This document shows, one piece after another, positions 1 through 8,120 of a stretch of 64,000 nucleotides of DNA. Below the pieces are notes generated by a model. It was not told where the DNA came from. It did no database searches and worked only from the letters and a program-made list of their open reading frames with translations. The translations under genes and the position numbers were made by a program. The stretch covers positions 310,001-374,000 of the forward strand of contig NZ_JGYW01000004.1 of the NCBI RefSeq assembly GCF_000741205.1, read 5' to 3'. Numbering within the stretch: the first letter of the stretch is position 1; each line of letters begins with the position of its first letter. This stretch comes from Bifidobacterium gallicum DSM 20093 = LMG 11596 (lineage in GTDB: Bacteria; Actinomycetota; Actinomycetes; Actinomycetales; Bifidobacteriaceae).

Positions 1-230
1 TCACCCAGCGTCGCCACATAGGCGTGCCCATCGGCGTGTTCGCCATTAATGGCTACGAACAGCGAACCCTCATGCGCTTGTCGGGAATCAATGACCACGT
101 TCGTGGGGATGGCGGATGACGGGCTGGCGGATGACGGATCAACTGGCGAACCGTGCTCGGACTGGACCGAGGCGGGCACCAGTGTTGCATTGATGGCCTG
201 AGCGACGCGCTCAAGCGTCATTGGCATCAT
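1..230 (-). CDS. murF: MurF, N-terminal part (cut by window edge)
   Basis: This is the first 76 codons of UDP-N-acetylmuramoyl-tripeptide--D-alanyl-D-alanine ligase, which adds D-Ala-D-Ala to the peptidoglycan precursor in the cytoplasm. The visible part reads MTLERVAQAINATLVPAS and then VVIDSRQAHEGSLFVAI with GEHADGHAYV. That is the N-terminal UDP-MurNAc-binding fold of Mur ligases, with the usual D-S-R and G-x-L-F-V-A-I elements; the ATP-binding and C-terminal domains lie outside the window. Two ATGs occur in tandem at 230 and 227. It follows the Mur ligase-like gene in the dcw cluster, and identity rests partly on that position. MurE has a similar N-terminus, but the order fits murF. Confidence 0.85.
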   Translation of the reverse strand, partial: MMPMTLERVAQAINATLVPASVQSEHGSPVDPSSASPSSAIPTNVVIDSRQAHEGSLFVAINGEHADGHAYVATLG

Positions 231-248
231 GGTTGTTGCTCCTTTGTG

Positions 249-302
249 TTTTCGCGTATTTTCGCGTGTTCTCACGTGTTCTTGCGCATGTTCTCGCGTT
301 GT
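249..302. repeat. Degenerate ~10-bp tandem repeat between two Mur genes
   Basis: About five imperfect copies of a unit like TTTTCGCGTG or TTCTCACGTG follow one another in the gap between the Mur ligase-like gene and murF. No longer hairpin or T-tract is obvious. It may be neutral slippage sequence or a spacer that affects murF translation. Confidence 0.5.
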
Positions 303-331
303 GCTGGGTGCAGAGTGCAGGCTGCGTCGGC

Positions 332-1234
332 CTACTGCTCGTGGAACTCCCCTGCCACGCGTAGTGCGCTGCGGATGCTGCTTTTGCGCACGCCCACGGC
401 CAGTCCCATGGCGATCGCGAACGATAACGCGCGCACCTGTGCGGGTCCTACGCCGGCTTGCAACGCCATCGTGTCGGATTCTTCCGTGCGCATCACGAGG
501 CGCGTGTCCTTCGTGATCGCGCATCCGTAACGCTGCGCCATCTGGTCCATGTAATCGCGCGCGCGGGTCGGTTCAGGCACACCGTCGCAGGCCAGCACAT
601 CCACCGCCACCGACGCCATCGCGTCCACATCCAAGGTTGCGTCGTCCATCGTCACAATCACCGCAGCGGCGCCATCTTCGGCGCACACGGCCATGGCGCG
701 CTGCATGCTGAGCACGTCAATCGGATAGTTCAATTCAATGAACCGTTCCAGCGATTGCGAATCCTCGGCATTGATAATGCCCACGGGGTTGCCAAGCATG
801 TGCAGGAACCGTGCGACTTCCTTGGCTTCATCGGCCAGCAATTCTTGGTTCGGCCCCGTCAATGCGAACACCGCCACCGAGTCGGAAGGCGCCCCCGCCA
901 GTTGCGAGGCAAGCGCGGCCAATTGCTTTGTCGTGATGTTAGCGAACAGCACGGGGATTTGCAGTTGGGACGCACCGTGCGCCATGAGTTCGGTTTTCAT
1001 CGACTCGGGCAACAGCATGGCATATGCCCCATTGTTGACGATTTCATTGATATCGGCACGGCTGATCGGATGCTGTGCGATGAACAGCGATCCGGGAATC
1101 ACGGATTCCACATCATCCACGAGGGCGGTAATGGTGACGTCGCCCGCATAGTTGGGTACAAGATCAAACCCATTGTCCGCGGCCAATTGTTCCAACGTCA
1201 TGCGTTGGGTGACCGATTCGGTAACGGCGCTCAT
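332..1234 (-). CDS. Mur ligase-like protein lacking the ATP-binding loop
   Basis: A 300-residue protein encoded between ftsI and murF. Residues 1-110 resemble the Mur ligase N-domain (ADNGFDLVP, then VIPGSLFIA near 46-53). Where active MurE/MurF carry the TGTNGKTTT nucleotide loop, this protein has TGPNQELLA at about 126-134, so the Lys and Ser/Thr that bind ATP phosphates are absent. It is also much shorter than the roughly 450-500 residues of a working ligase. ATG at 1234 is chosen because AAGAAAGGA precedes it; an upstream in-frame extension exists but reads as low-complexity leader. Genes in this position in bifidobacteria are often labelled UDP-N-acetylmuramyl peptide synthase. Catalysis seems unlikely; a scaffolding or regulatory role is my inference. 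Confidence 0.75.
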   Translation of the reverse strand: MSAVTESVTQRMTLEQLAADNGFDLVPNYAGDVTITALVDDVESVIPGSLFIAQHPISRADINEIVNNGAYAMLLPESMKTELMAHGASQLQIPVLFANITTKQLAALASQLAGAPSDSVAVFALTGPNQELLADEAKEVARFLHMLGNPVGIINAEDSQSLERFIELNYPIDVLSMQRAMAVCAEDGAAAVIVTMDDATLDVDAMASVAVDVLACDGVPEPTRARDYMDQMAQRYGCAITKDTRLVMRTEESDTMALQAGVGPAQVRALSFAIAMGLAVGVRKSSIRSALRVAGEFHEQ

Positions 1235-1507
1235 CGGCTTGTTCCTTTCTTGGGTTGTGGGGATCTTGGATTCGGTGTTCCATCGTTCGTGTTGGTTTGG
1301 TGGTGTTTGCGGGTTGGTGGTGACGGACAGTGGGCCGTTCAGTGGTCCTGTTGCGTGAGCTGCAGGCGGCTGGGTTGAAGATGCTGATCTGCGAGGCTCA
1401 CGGCGCACTGTGGTGTAGTGTGACACCTGCTTGTCGCTCATGGTCAAGTTGTCAGTGCGATACCACCGTTCCCTTTACTCATTTACTCATCCGCCACTAC
1501 TCATCCC

Positions 1508-3334
1508 CTACCAATCCACTGGTATGGCATCGGTTCGTGGAGCCGAGTTCGGTACTTCATACTTTTGCATAAGGAACTGTCCTATCTGTGCAAACACCGG
1601 TCCGGCGGTCAGGCCGCCAAACACGCCTTGCGGGTCCTTGAGCACCACAGTCACAACGAACTGCGGGTTGTCCGCCGGGATGATGGCTGAGTAATCGGAA
1701 ATCGTGCTCGTCAAATTGCCGTTGGCGTCAGGCACTTCAGCCGTACCTGATTTGGCGCCCACGCGGAATCCTTTAACGCTGGCGAACTTGCTGTAGTTGT
1801 CGGACACGGATTCCATCGCGTTCAGCACGTCTTTGGCCACTGACTCGTCCACGACGCGTTCGCTCTTGCCGTCCGTGTGGTACGGGGTCGTACGGCCTTG
1901 CGCATCCGTGGTCGATTTGATGATCGTTTGCGGCTTGTGCACGCCTTTGTTCGCGATCACGGCCACGGCGTTCGTGATTTGCAGCGCGTTCGTCGTATAG
2001 CCCTGTCCGAACAGCACCGTGTTGCGCGTACGGCCGTCCCATGTTGTGTCGGGACGCAGAATGCCTTGCGATTCGCCTGGCAACGTCAGTCCTGACGGCT
2101 GGCCGATGCCGAACTTCTTCAAGTATTGGTAGCGCAAGTTGTCGGGGTAGTTTTCGGACGCCATGATTGTGCCCACGTTCGACGATTGCTGCAGCACGCC
2201 GGCCAACGTCCAATGTTCGGCGCCGTGGTTCTCGGCGTCCTTATAGGTTTGGCCGTTGATCGTGATTGTGTCGGGCACGGTGAAGCGGTCCGTCATCTTA
2301 TGCTGTTGCTCCTGTAGCAGTCCCGAGAGTGTGAACACTTTGCCGATCGAGCCGGGTTCGAATGTTTCGGACACTGCGCGCGACACGTTAAGTTTGGCGT
2401 CATCACTGCCGGCTTCCACCGTGTCGGTATCGGCCAGGGCCCTGATTTCACCCGTTTTCACGTCTTGCACGACGGCGATGCCCCACGCGGCTTTGTAGGT
2501 TTTCTGCGCATCGAGCAGGATTTTTTCGACCTGCCACTGCACGTCACGGTCAATGGTCAGCGTCACGGTTTGGCCGTTGACTGCATCTTTCGACTCGGTC
2601 AACGTTCCGGGAATCTGCTCGCCGCCCAGGCCTTGCTGGTAGATTTCGTAGCCGTCCGTGCCGGTCAGCAGTTTGTCTTCCATCTGTTCAATACCCGACA
2701 CGCCTTTGCCTTCCGCGTCCACGCCGCCGAGCAGCGTGCCCATGAGCGTACCGTTCGAGTAGAGCCGTTCGTTGCTGAGCGTGCCGTAGATGATGCCGCC
2801 CAAGTGCAGTGCATCGATCTTGCGTTTGGTTTCAGGCGTCACGTCTTTCTTGAGTACGGCATACTGCCCGACTCCCGAGAGTTTTCCGCCTAATTCTGAT
2901 GCATTCATGCCAAGCACCGGTGCCAACAATTGCGACACTGCCGCCACGCCGCTCGTAGATAGGTCCTTGCCATTGAGCGCATGACAATAGTCTTGCGTCT
3001 GCTTGGTGCATTTCGTGGGTTCAAACGCTTGGGCGGCTTCGGGATTGCCAATGATCGTGTAGCGTTCCACACTTTGTGCAAGCACGGTGCCATTGACATC
3101 GGTGATTTTGCCACGCTTGGCGCTCAATGTCGCTTTGAGCGTGCGGTTGGCTTGGGCCGCCATGGCTGTGTCATGGGCGTTGAACACCTGCACACGGATC
3201 AGCTGACCCAAGAAGAACACCACAAACAGCGCAATGACCACGGCTACACCGGCGGCGCGATGGGACAATTGTTCATGTCCGTATCGCGCCGAGGAACGGG
3301 CGGAATGAGGCTTAGGCAACCCTAAACGGATCAT
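1508..3334 (-). CDS. ftsI: Division transpeptidase FtsI (class B penicillin-binding protein)
   Basis: A 608-residue septal peptidoglycan transpeptidase. One membrane anchor lies near residues 28-48, followed by the class B dimerisation region and the transpeptidase domain. The three active-site motifs are visible: S329-x-x-K332 in FEPGSIGK, S384-S385-N386 in QQSSNVG, and K528-S-G-T531 in AKSGTAE. The start overlaps the stop of ftsL by four bases (ATGA), indicating translational coupling. FtsI crosslinks new septal wall with FtsW as glycosyltransferase partner (family knowledge). A 273-base gap to the next gene follows its stop, with nothing recognisable except an open extension of that gene. 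Confidence 0.95.
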   Translation of the reverse strand: MIRLGLPKPHSARSSARYGHEQLSHRAAGVAVVIALFVVFFLGQLIRVQVFNAHDTAMAAQANRTLKATLSAKRGKITDVNGTVLAQSVERYTIIGNPEAAQAFEPTKCTKQTQDYCHALNGKDLSTSGVAAVSQLLAPVLGMNASELGGKLSGVGQYAVLKKDVTPETKRKIDALHLGGIIYGTLSNERLYSNGTLMGTLLGGVDAEGKGVSGIEQMEDKLLTGTDGYEIYQQGLGGEQIPGTLTESKDAVNGQTVTLTIDRDVQWQVEKILLDAQKTYKAAWGIAVVQDVKTGEIRALADTDTVEAGSDDAKLNVSRAVSETFEPGSIGKVFTLSGLLQEQQHKMTDRFTVPDTITINGQTYKDAENHGAEHWTLAGVLQQSSNVGTIMASENYPDNLRYQYLKKFGIGQPSGLTLPGESQGILRPDTTWDGRTRNTVLFGQGYTTNALQITNAVAVIANKGVHKPQTIIKSTTDAQGRTTPYHTDGKSERVVDESVAKDVLNAMESVSDNYSKFASVKGFRVGAKSGTAEVPDANGNLTSTISDYSAIIPADNPQFVVTVVLKDPQGVFGGLTAGPVFAQIGQFLMQKYEVPNSAPRTDAIPVDW

Positions 3335-3807
3335 TGCTGTCCTTCCATGTGACTGGGCTTATACCCATTAAGGTCGATCGTGATTGATCCGTCCGCGGGC
3401 TGCATGCCCAGGTCCTGGGCTTTTTGCGGCAGCGAGGCTTCCAGCTCATCAAGTCTGGCCTGGTCCTCTTCCACGTCCTGGTTCAATACGGTGATGTGCT
3501 GGGAAATTTCACTGGCGTCAAACGAATTCTGCACCATTTGCGTACGCAGTAACAACGAGCCCAACAGGCAGCCGATCAGGAACACTACGGCCACTATGAT
3601 GTGCACCATCGGTGAGGTTTTGGTTTTCGTCCAAGACCACAAGTCGGCAATCGACTGTTTCAACCCTTGCGTCTTGGTCTGCGTCGCGCCTGAGCCTACG
3701 ACGAGTTTGAGCTCGGGACGGCTGGAAGCGTTTTCCGTTTGTTCCTTGTCTTTGCGTCCAGCCGGAGCGGCATGGGAACGCATTTTGCGAGCCGGTTGTG
3801 CTGCCAT
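3331..3807 (-). CDS. ftsL: FtsL-like septum formation protein
   Basis: A 158-residue bitopic membrane protein. A basic, polar cytoplasmic stretch (residues 1 to about 85) leads into one hydrophobic segment, roughly VHIIVAVVFLIGCLLGSLLL, and then a short extracytoplasmic coiled coil rich in Gln, Glu, Asp and Leu. This is the architecture of FtsL, which joins FtsB and FtsQ to activate the septal synthase. Primary sequence is poorly conserved in the family, so the call rests on topology and on the slot between rsmH and ftsI. The start overlaps the rsmH stop (TGATG). The second of two tandem ATGs is preferred because AGGAGG lies five bases upstream. Confidence 0.8.
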   Translation of the reverse strand: MAAQPARKMRSHAAPAGRKDKEQTENASSRPELKLVVGSGATQTKTQGLKQSIADLWSWTKTKTSPMVHIIVAVVFLIGCLLGSLLLRTQMVQNSFDASEISQHITVLNQDVEEDQARLDELEASLPQKAQDLGMQPADGSITIDLNGYKPSHMEGQQ

Positions 3808-4877
3808 CATCCCCTCCTATGTCCTGATCGGCGGCCGCGCGAGGAACGCGCATGACGATAAGAAGTGTCATCGACGAAACCCGACGCTTCATCATTGAAC
3901 GTCTTGCGCCAGCGCTGCGGCACAGGACGAATCAGTTCAACAGCACGCAAACGCACCGAGGCTGAACGCGGGTTGTGTTCAATTTCCTCGGCATCGGCTT
4001 TGAGTGCGCCTTTGGTCAGCGCGGAGAAGAACGGTTGCGCGTCGTCAGGTATCACAGGCATGTCGGCCGGCACGTCAATGCTCAGCCCTTGCTGCATGAA
4101 CGTTTTGACTGTGCGATCTTCGAGTGAATGGTAGGACTCCACAACGAGTCGGCCACCCACTGCCAACCGGTTGGCGATTTGCGGCAACGTACGACGCAAC
4201 TTGTCCAGTTCACCGTTGACTTCAATGCGCAGCGCCTGGAACACGCGTTTGGCCGGGTTGCCGGATGCACGGTGCGCTTGTGGAATCACCGCGTCCACGA
4301 GACGGTTGAGCTGCGCTGACGTGGTCAGCGGTTCACGATTGCGCGTTGATACAATGCGTCGCGCGATTTGACGGGCGAAGCGTTCCTCACCATAGTCCTT
4401 GAAAATGCGCGCCAATGACGCTTCATCATAGGTGGCGAGAATGGTTTGCGCGGTCAGCGGCTGTGTCGTATCCATACGCATGTCGAGCGGCGCGTCATGT
4501 GAATAGCTGAAGCCGCGTTCCGTCTCATCAATTTGCAGACTGGACAATCCCAAATCCATGAACACGGCTTGTACCGGCCCCAACCCATGGGCGTCTACAG
4601 CTTGGCCAAAATCATCAAACGCCGCATGCACGGCAATAAAGCGGTCAGCCAGCCCCTCATGCTCCATGCGCTGCGTGGCCAATGCCAACGCTTCAGCGTC
4701 ACGGTCAATGCCAAGCAATGTGGCGTTCGGTGCGGCTTTCAAAAATGCGGTGGCATGGCCCGCCAAACCAAGCGTGCAGTCCACCACGACCGAGCCGGGA
4801 GCGTTCAACGCGGGCACCACAAGATCCACGCACTGCTCAAGCAGCACCGGTTGGTGAATCTGCGTGATGTGATCCAT
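3807..4877 (-). CDS. rsmH: 16S rRNA (cytosine-1402-N4)-methyltransferase RsmH (MraW)
   Basis: 356 residues. The SAM-dependent enzyme methylates C1402 in the decoding centre of 16S rRNA. Visible family features are the HQPVLLEQ N-terminus, the SAM-binding CTLGLAGHA, FMDLGLSSLQIDETERGFSY, FQALRIEVNGEL and SYHSLEDRTVK. The start at 4877 overlaps the mraZ stop by one base (TAATG), so the pair is probably coupled; an in-frame upstream extension inside mraZ does not look like RsmH. The C-terminal tail is short and basic. It sits in its standard place as second gene of the dcw cluster. Confidence 0.95.
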   Translation of the reverse strand: MDHITQIHQPVLLEQCVDLVVPALNAPGSVVVDCTLGLAGHATAFLKAAPNATLLGIDRDAEALALATQRMEHEGLADRFIAVHAAFDDFGQAVDAHGLGPVQAVFMDLGLSSLQIDETERGFSYSHDAPLDMRMDTTQPLTAQTILATYDEASLARIFKDYGEERFARQIARRIVSTRNREPLTTSAQLNRLVDAVIPQAHRASGNPAKRVFQALRIEVNGELDKLRRTLPQIANRLAVGGRLVVESYHSLEDRTVKTFMQQGLSIDVPADMPVIPDDAQPFFSALTKGALKADAEEIEHNPRSASVRLRAVELIRPVPQRWRKTFNDEASGFVDDTSYRHARSSRGRRSGHRRG

Positions 4878-5401
4878 TACCACTCCCACTCCGGCAGAAC
4901 ATCGTCTGCAATGTCTGAATACCCTTGTTCCTTGTCTGCCAAGTACTCGCCCCAGGCTCGCGCATCCCAAATCTCAGCACGCGTGCCCACACCAATGACC
5001 ACGACTTGGGATCCGAGACGCGCATAGTCCCTGAGCATCTGCGGAACCAAAATGCGCCCTTGTTTGTCCGGCGTCGTGTCAACGGCTCCCGACAAGAACA
5101 CGCGCAGATAGTCGCGTGCCGCTTTGTTTCCCATCGACGTGCGCTGGATTTGCACGGCTATGCGACGGAACTCGGCCTGCGGCAACAAATAGATGCAGCG
5201 CTCCTGGCCTCGTGCCATCACCATGCCCTCCCCGAGCTGGCCACGAAACTTGGCAGGCAATGCCAACCGCCCCTTGGCATCGATTTTGGGATTGTAGGTG
5301 CCGAGTAGCAATGGAGGCATTGTCGACGCATCCCCAAATGCGGCGCTGGCAGGGTCGGCGGCATCAATGGACGACTCTTGTGCGGGAATTCCCTCAACCA
5401 T
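4877..5401 (-). CDS. mraZ: Transcriptional regulator MraZ
   Basis: 174 residues with two AbrB-like swapped-hairpin domains: GTYNPKIDAKGRLALPAKF near 34-52 and the second half with DKQGRILVPQMLRDYA near 112. MraZ binds DNA upstream of its own operon and controls dcw expression. The protein is about 25 residues longer than usual at the N-terminus. The start at 5401 is supported by AGGAGG seven bases upstream; a Met just before PPLLLGTYNPK is an alternative. A row of TGGG repeats 50-80 bases upstream fits an autoregulatory operator. Confidence 0.93.
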   Translation of the reverse strand: MVEGIPAQESSIDAADPASAAFGDASTMPPLLLGTYNPKIDAKGRLALPAKFRGQLGEGMVMARGQERCIYLLPQAEFRRIAVQIQRTSMGNKAARDYLRVFLSGAVDTTPDKQGRILVPQMLRDYARLGSQVVVIGVGTRAEIWDARAWGEYLADKEQGYSDIADDVLPEWEW

Positions 5402-5449
5402 CCATGCACCTCCTCGCCATCACAGCATCAGTGGACGCGCTTACAATCC

Positions 5450-5483
5450 CCCACTTTACCCCACCTTTCACCCATGCTCCCCA
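5450..5483 (-). promoter_or_regulatory. Predicted MraZ operator: four TGGG direct repeats
   Basis: On the strand transcribed into mraZ, TGGG occurs four times at 5483-5480, 5474-5471, 5463-5460 and 5453-5450, spaced 9, 11 and 10 bases apart. MraZ operators in other bacteria are direct TGGG-type repeats with about one helical turn between them. Position 50-80 bases before the mraZ start fits autoregulation of the division operon. Confidence 0.7.
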
Positions 5484-5815
5484 CCGAGCTCAAAAGAAAC
5501 ACCATTTCCATGAATATGGAGGCTTCACGATGACCGCCTCCGGAACGTGAATCGCAGTGCCTCATGCAGGAAAAACCCAATTTTTACAACGAATTTCAGG
5601 CATAATATTGGATGTTTCTTAGGCAATACAATCAGATTTGGCAAGAAAATCATCCCAGAGGCGAACCGGCGTGGCGTCAGTACGGCATACCCACTCATAC
5701 GTCATTCGACAATGCTGCATGCCAGCCCGGCTGCACCTTGGGCCACGCTCATTTCGTAGTGGCCTCGCGCTACATTGATTTGGCTTAAATATCACATACT
5801 TTCGGGTGGGGTGAC
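5484..5815. other. Divergent intergenic region between mraZ and helD
   Basis: AT-richer than the flanks. No reading frame or RNA gene is convincing. It should hold the divergent promoters of the mraZ operon and the helicase gene. Nothing more specific is visible. Confidence 0.4.
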
Positions 5816-8110
5816 ATGTCCAACTATTCCTCTCAGGTCGAGGTTGAACAGCAGGCGGTCGACCGGGCCTATCACAGGCTCGACACATTGCGCGCACAGG
5901 TCAAGGAACGGTTGGATGCCGTTCGCGCAGCAGGTTCGCACGGATCGCCCACCCAACGCACGGAACGTGACTCCTTCGCCACCATGTATGAGGACCGGCT
6001 TGGCCAATTGCGCGCAGTCGAAGACCGTCTCGTGTTCGGCCGTTTGGACAACACTTCCGGCAACCGCCGTTATATCGGGCGCATCGGCATGTCCAACGAA
6101 CATCATGAGCCGATTTTGACCGATTGGCGCGCCGAAGCCGCACGTCCGTTCTACGAAGCCACGCCGTCCAACCATGGCGACATTGTGATGCGACGCCATA
6201 TCACACTGCATTTCCGCGAAGTCTCCGGCATTGAAGACGAAGTGCTCGACGTGCACTCAGCCCATGTGGATGAAGCATCGCATAATGGCACCCTGACCGG
6301 CGAAGGTGCGTTGCTCGCCTCGTTGAGTTCCCGGCGCACAGGCAAAATGACCGATATTGTCGCCACAATCCAGGCTGAGCAAGACGCCATTATCCGCGCC
6401 GACCTGCAAGGCGCTGTCGTGGTACAAGGCGGCCCCGGTACAGGCAAGACCGCCGTGGCATTGCATCGCGCTGCCTACCTGCTCTACACGCATCGCCGTA
6501 TGCTCGACCGTTCCGGCGTGCTCGTGGTCGGCCCCGGCCCCGCATTCCTGCGCTACATCGACCAGGTGTTGCCTTCGTTGGGTGAAACCGGTGTAGTCAG
6601 CCGCACAATCGCCGACCTGATTCCCGGCATCCATGCGCAACGCGTGGATGAGCCGCATGTGGCCCAACTCAAAGGGCAGCTGCGTATGCGAGACATGATC
6701 CGCAATGCCGTGGCAGGCCGCGAGCGTGTGCCCGCATCGTTGCCCACCATCACGGTCAACGGCTTCCACATCAGCGTGCTGGCTGAAGACATTCGCCAAG
6801 CCATCGCCGACGCTCGCCGTACCCGGCAACCGCATAACAAGGCTCGCGAAACGTTTGTGCGCGACATGTTGGACACGATGCGCCGCCGCTACGTCGACCA
6901 GCTTGACTACACACCTGAGGCGGAAGAATTGCGCGACGTGATGAGCCAGTTGCGCATGAACGACAGGCTGCGTGTGACGTTGAATCTGGCATGGTTGCCG
7001 ATGGATGCCAAGTGGATGCTCGACCAGCTGTTGTCCAAACCCGAACAATTGCGCCGTTTTGCGCCATGGCTCAGCGATGAGCAAGTGCAGCTGCTTGTGC
7101 GTCCCAAAGGCGCCGAGTTCACCGTGTCTGACGTGCCGTTGCTGGATGAGGCCATGGAACTATTGGGGCCTGACCCGCGTGAAGCGTCCAAATTGGCCGT
7201 GCAAGAAGCCGCACTCGCCAGGGAAGAGCAATATGCCAAGGAAACGTTGGCGCAGGCCGGTATCGGATCGGGTATCGTATCGTCGTCCATGCTCGTGGAC
7301 AGCATGCAAGGCTTCGACGCTGAGTTGACGGCTCAACGTGCCGCCGCTGACCGCGAATGGACGTATGGCCATATTGTGGTTGATGAGGCCCAGGAGTTGA
7401 CGGCCATGGATTGGCGCATGCTCGTGCGCCGCTGCCCGTCGCGCTCATTCACGATTGTGGGTGATGTGGCGCAAACCAGCGCTTTGGGTGGCACCAGGAA
7501 TTGGCAGCGTTCGATGAACCATATATTCGGCCACAACAATTGGTCGCTGCATGAGTTGACAATCAATTACCGCAATCCCAAAGAGGTGTCGCAATTGGCT
7601 GCCGACTTCGCCGAACGCGAAGGGCTGTACGTGTCCACGGTCAATGGCGTGCGCACGGTACCTGATGCGGTGCAGCGTATGGTGTGCGCCGACCAAAGCG
7701 AGCTGATGGCCGTTATTGGTCAGCAGGCTGCCAAACTGGCCAGCGAGTTTGTCGATGCGGACGGATCTGGCCGCGTGGCCATCATTACGCCGCTTGAATT
7801 GCGTGATGCCGTGCAAGCCACTGTGGATCAGGCTCTGCAAGAATCGTTGCAACAACAGCGTTATGAGGACTTCTGCGCCGATGAAACTGCACAGCCGCGC
7901 AGCTATGGCGACCAGGTTAGCGTCTTGGATACGCAAGAGGTCAAAGGCCTTGAATATGACGCGGTCATCGTGGTGCAGCCGGGGCTCATTGACCAGGAGG
8001 CGCCATCGCGCATTGTTGCCGCCGCGGACCTCTATGTGGCGTTGACGAGGCCCACACAGCGCCTGCTTATAGTCCGGACGCGTGAGGACGAGGCTTCATT
8101 GAGCGTGTAA
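5816..8110 (+). CDS. HelD-like UvrD-family ATPase/helicase
   Basis: 764 residues of the superfamily 1 type that includes HelD/HelR, which binds RNA polymerase and recycles stalled or antibiotic-bound enzyme. The first 75 residues form a charged coiled coil, as in HelD. Walker A is GGPGTGKTA (about 205-213), Walker B is VVDEAQELTAMDW (about 520), and later motifs include FTIVGDVAQT, INYRNPKEV and TQEVKGLEYDAVIV. A purine-rich GGGTGGGGTG precedes the ATG. The serA start follows its stop by only 10 bases. A generic DNA helicase role cannot be excluded, but the N-terminal coiled coil favours the RNA polymerase partner. Confidence 0.85.
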   Translation: MSNYSSQVEVEQQAVDRAYHRLDTLRAQVKERLDAVRAAGSHGSPTQRTERDSFATMYEDRLGQLRAVEDRLVFGRLDNTSGNRRYIGRIGMSNEHHEPILTDWRAEAARPFYEATPSNHGDIVMRRHITLHFREVSGIEDEVLDVHSAHVDEASHNGTLTGEGALLASLSSRRTGKMTDIVATIQAEQDAIIRADLQGAVVVQGGPGTGKTAVALHRAAYLLYTHRRMLDRSGVLVVGPGPAFLRYIDQVLPSLGETGVVSRTIADLIPGIHAQRVDEPHVAQLKGQLRMRDMIRNAVAGRERVPASLPTITVNGFHISVLAEDIRQAIADARRTRQPHNKARETFVRDMLDTMRRRYVDQLDYTPEAEELRDVMSQLRMNDRLRVTLNLAWLPMDAKWMLDQLLSKPEQLRRFAPWLSDEQVQLLVRPKGAEFTVSDVPLLDEAMELLGPDPREASKLAVQEAALAREEQYAKETLAQAGIGSGIVSSSMLVDSMQGFDAELTAQRAAADREWTYGHIVVDEAQELTAMDWRMLVRRCPSRSFTIVGDVAQTSALGGTRNWQRSMNHIFGHNNWSLHELTINYRNPKEVSQLAADFAEREGLYVSTVNGVRTVPDAVQRMVCADQSELMAVIGQQAAKLASEFVDADGSGRVAIITPLELRDAVQATVDQALQESLQQQRYEDFCADETAQPRSYGDQVSVLDTQEVKGLEYDAVIVVQPGLIDQEAPSRIVAAADLYVALTRPTQRLLIVRTREDEASLSV

Positions 8111-8120
8111 GTTGGATGGC

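Noticed and set aside
1235-1447. N-terminal extension of the Mur ligase-like protein
   Set aside because: Low-complexity and without Mur similarity, whereas ATG 1234 has a strong ribosome-binding site and starts at the domain boundary.
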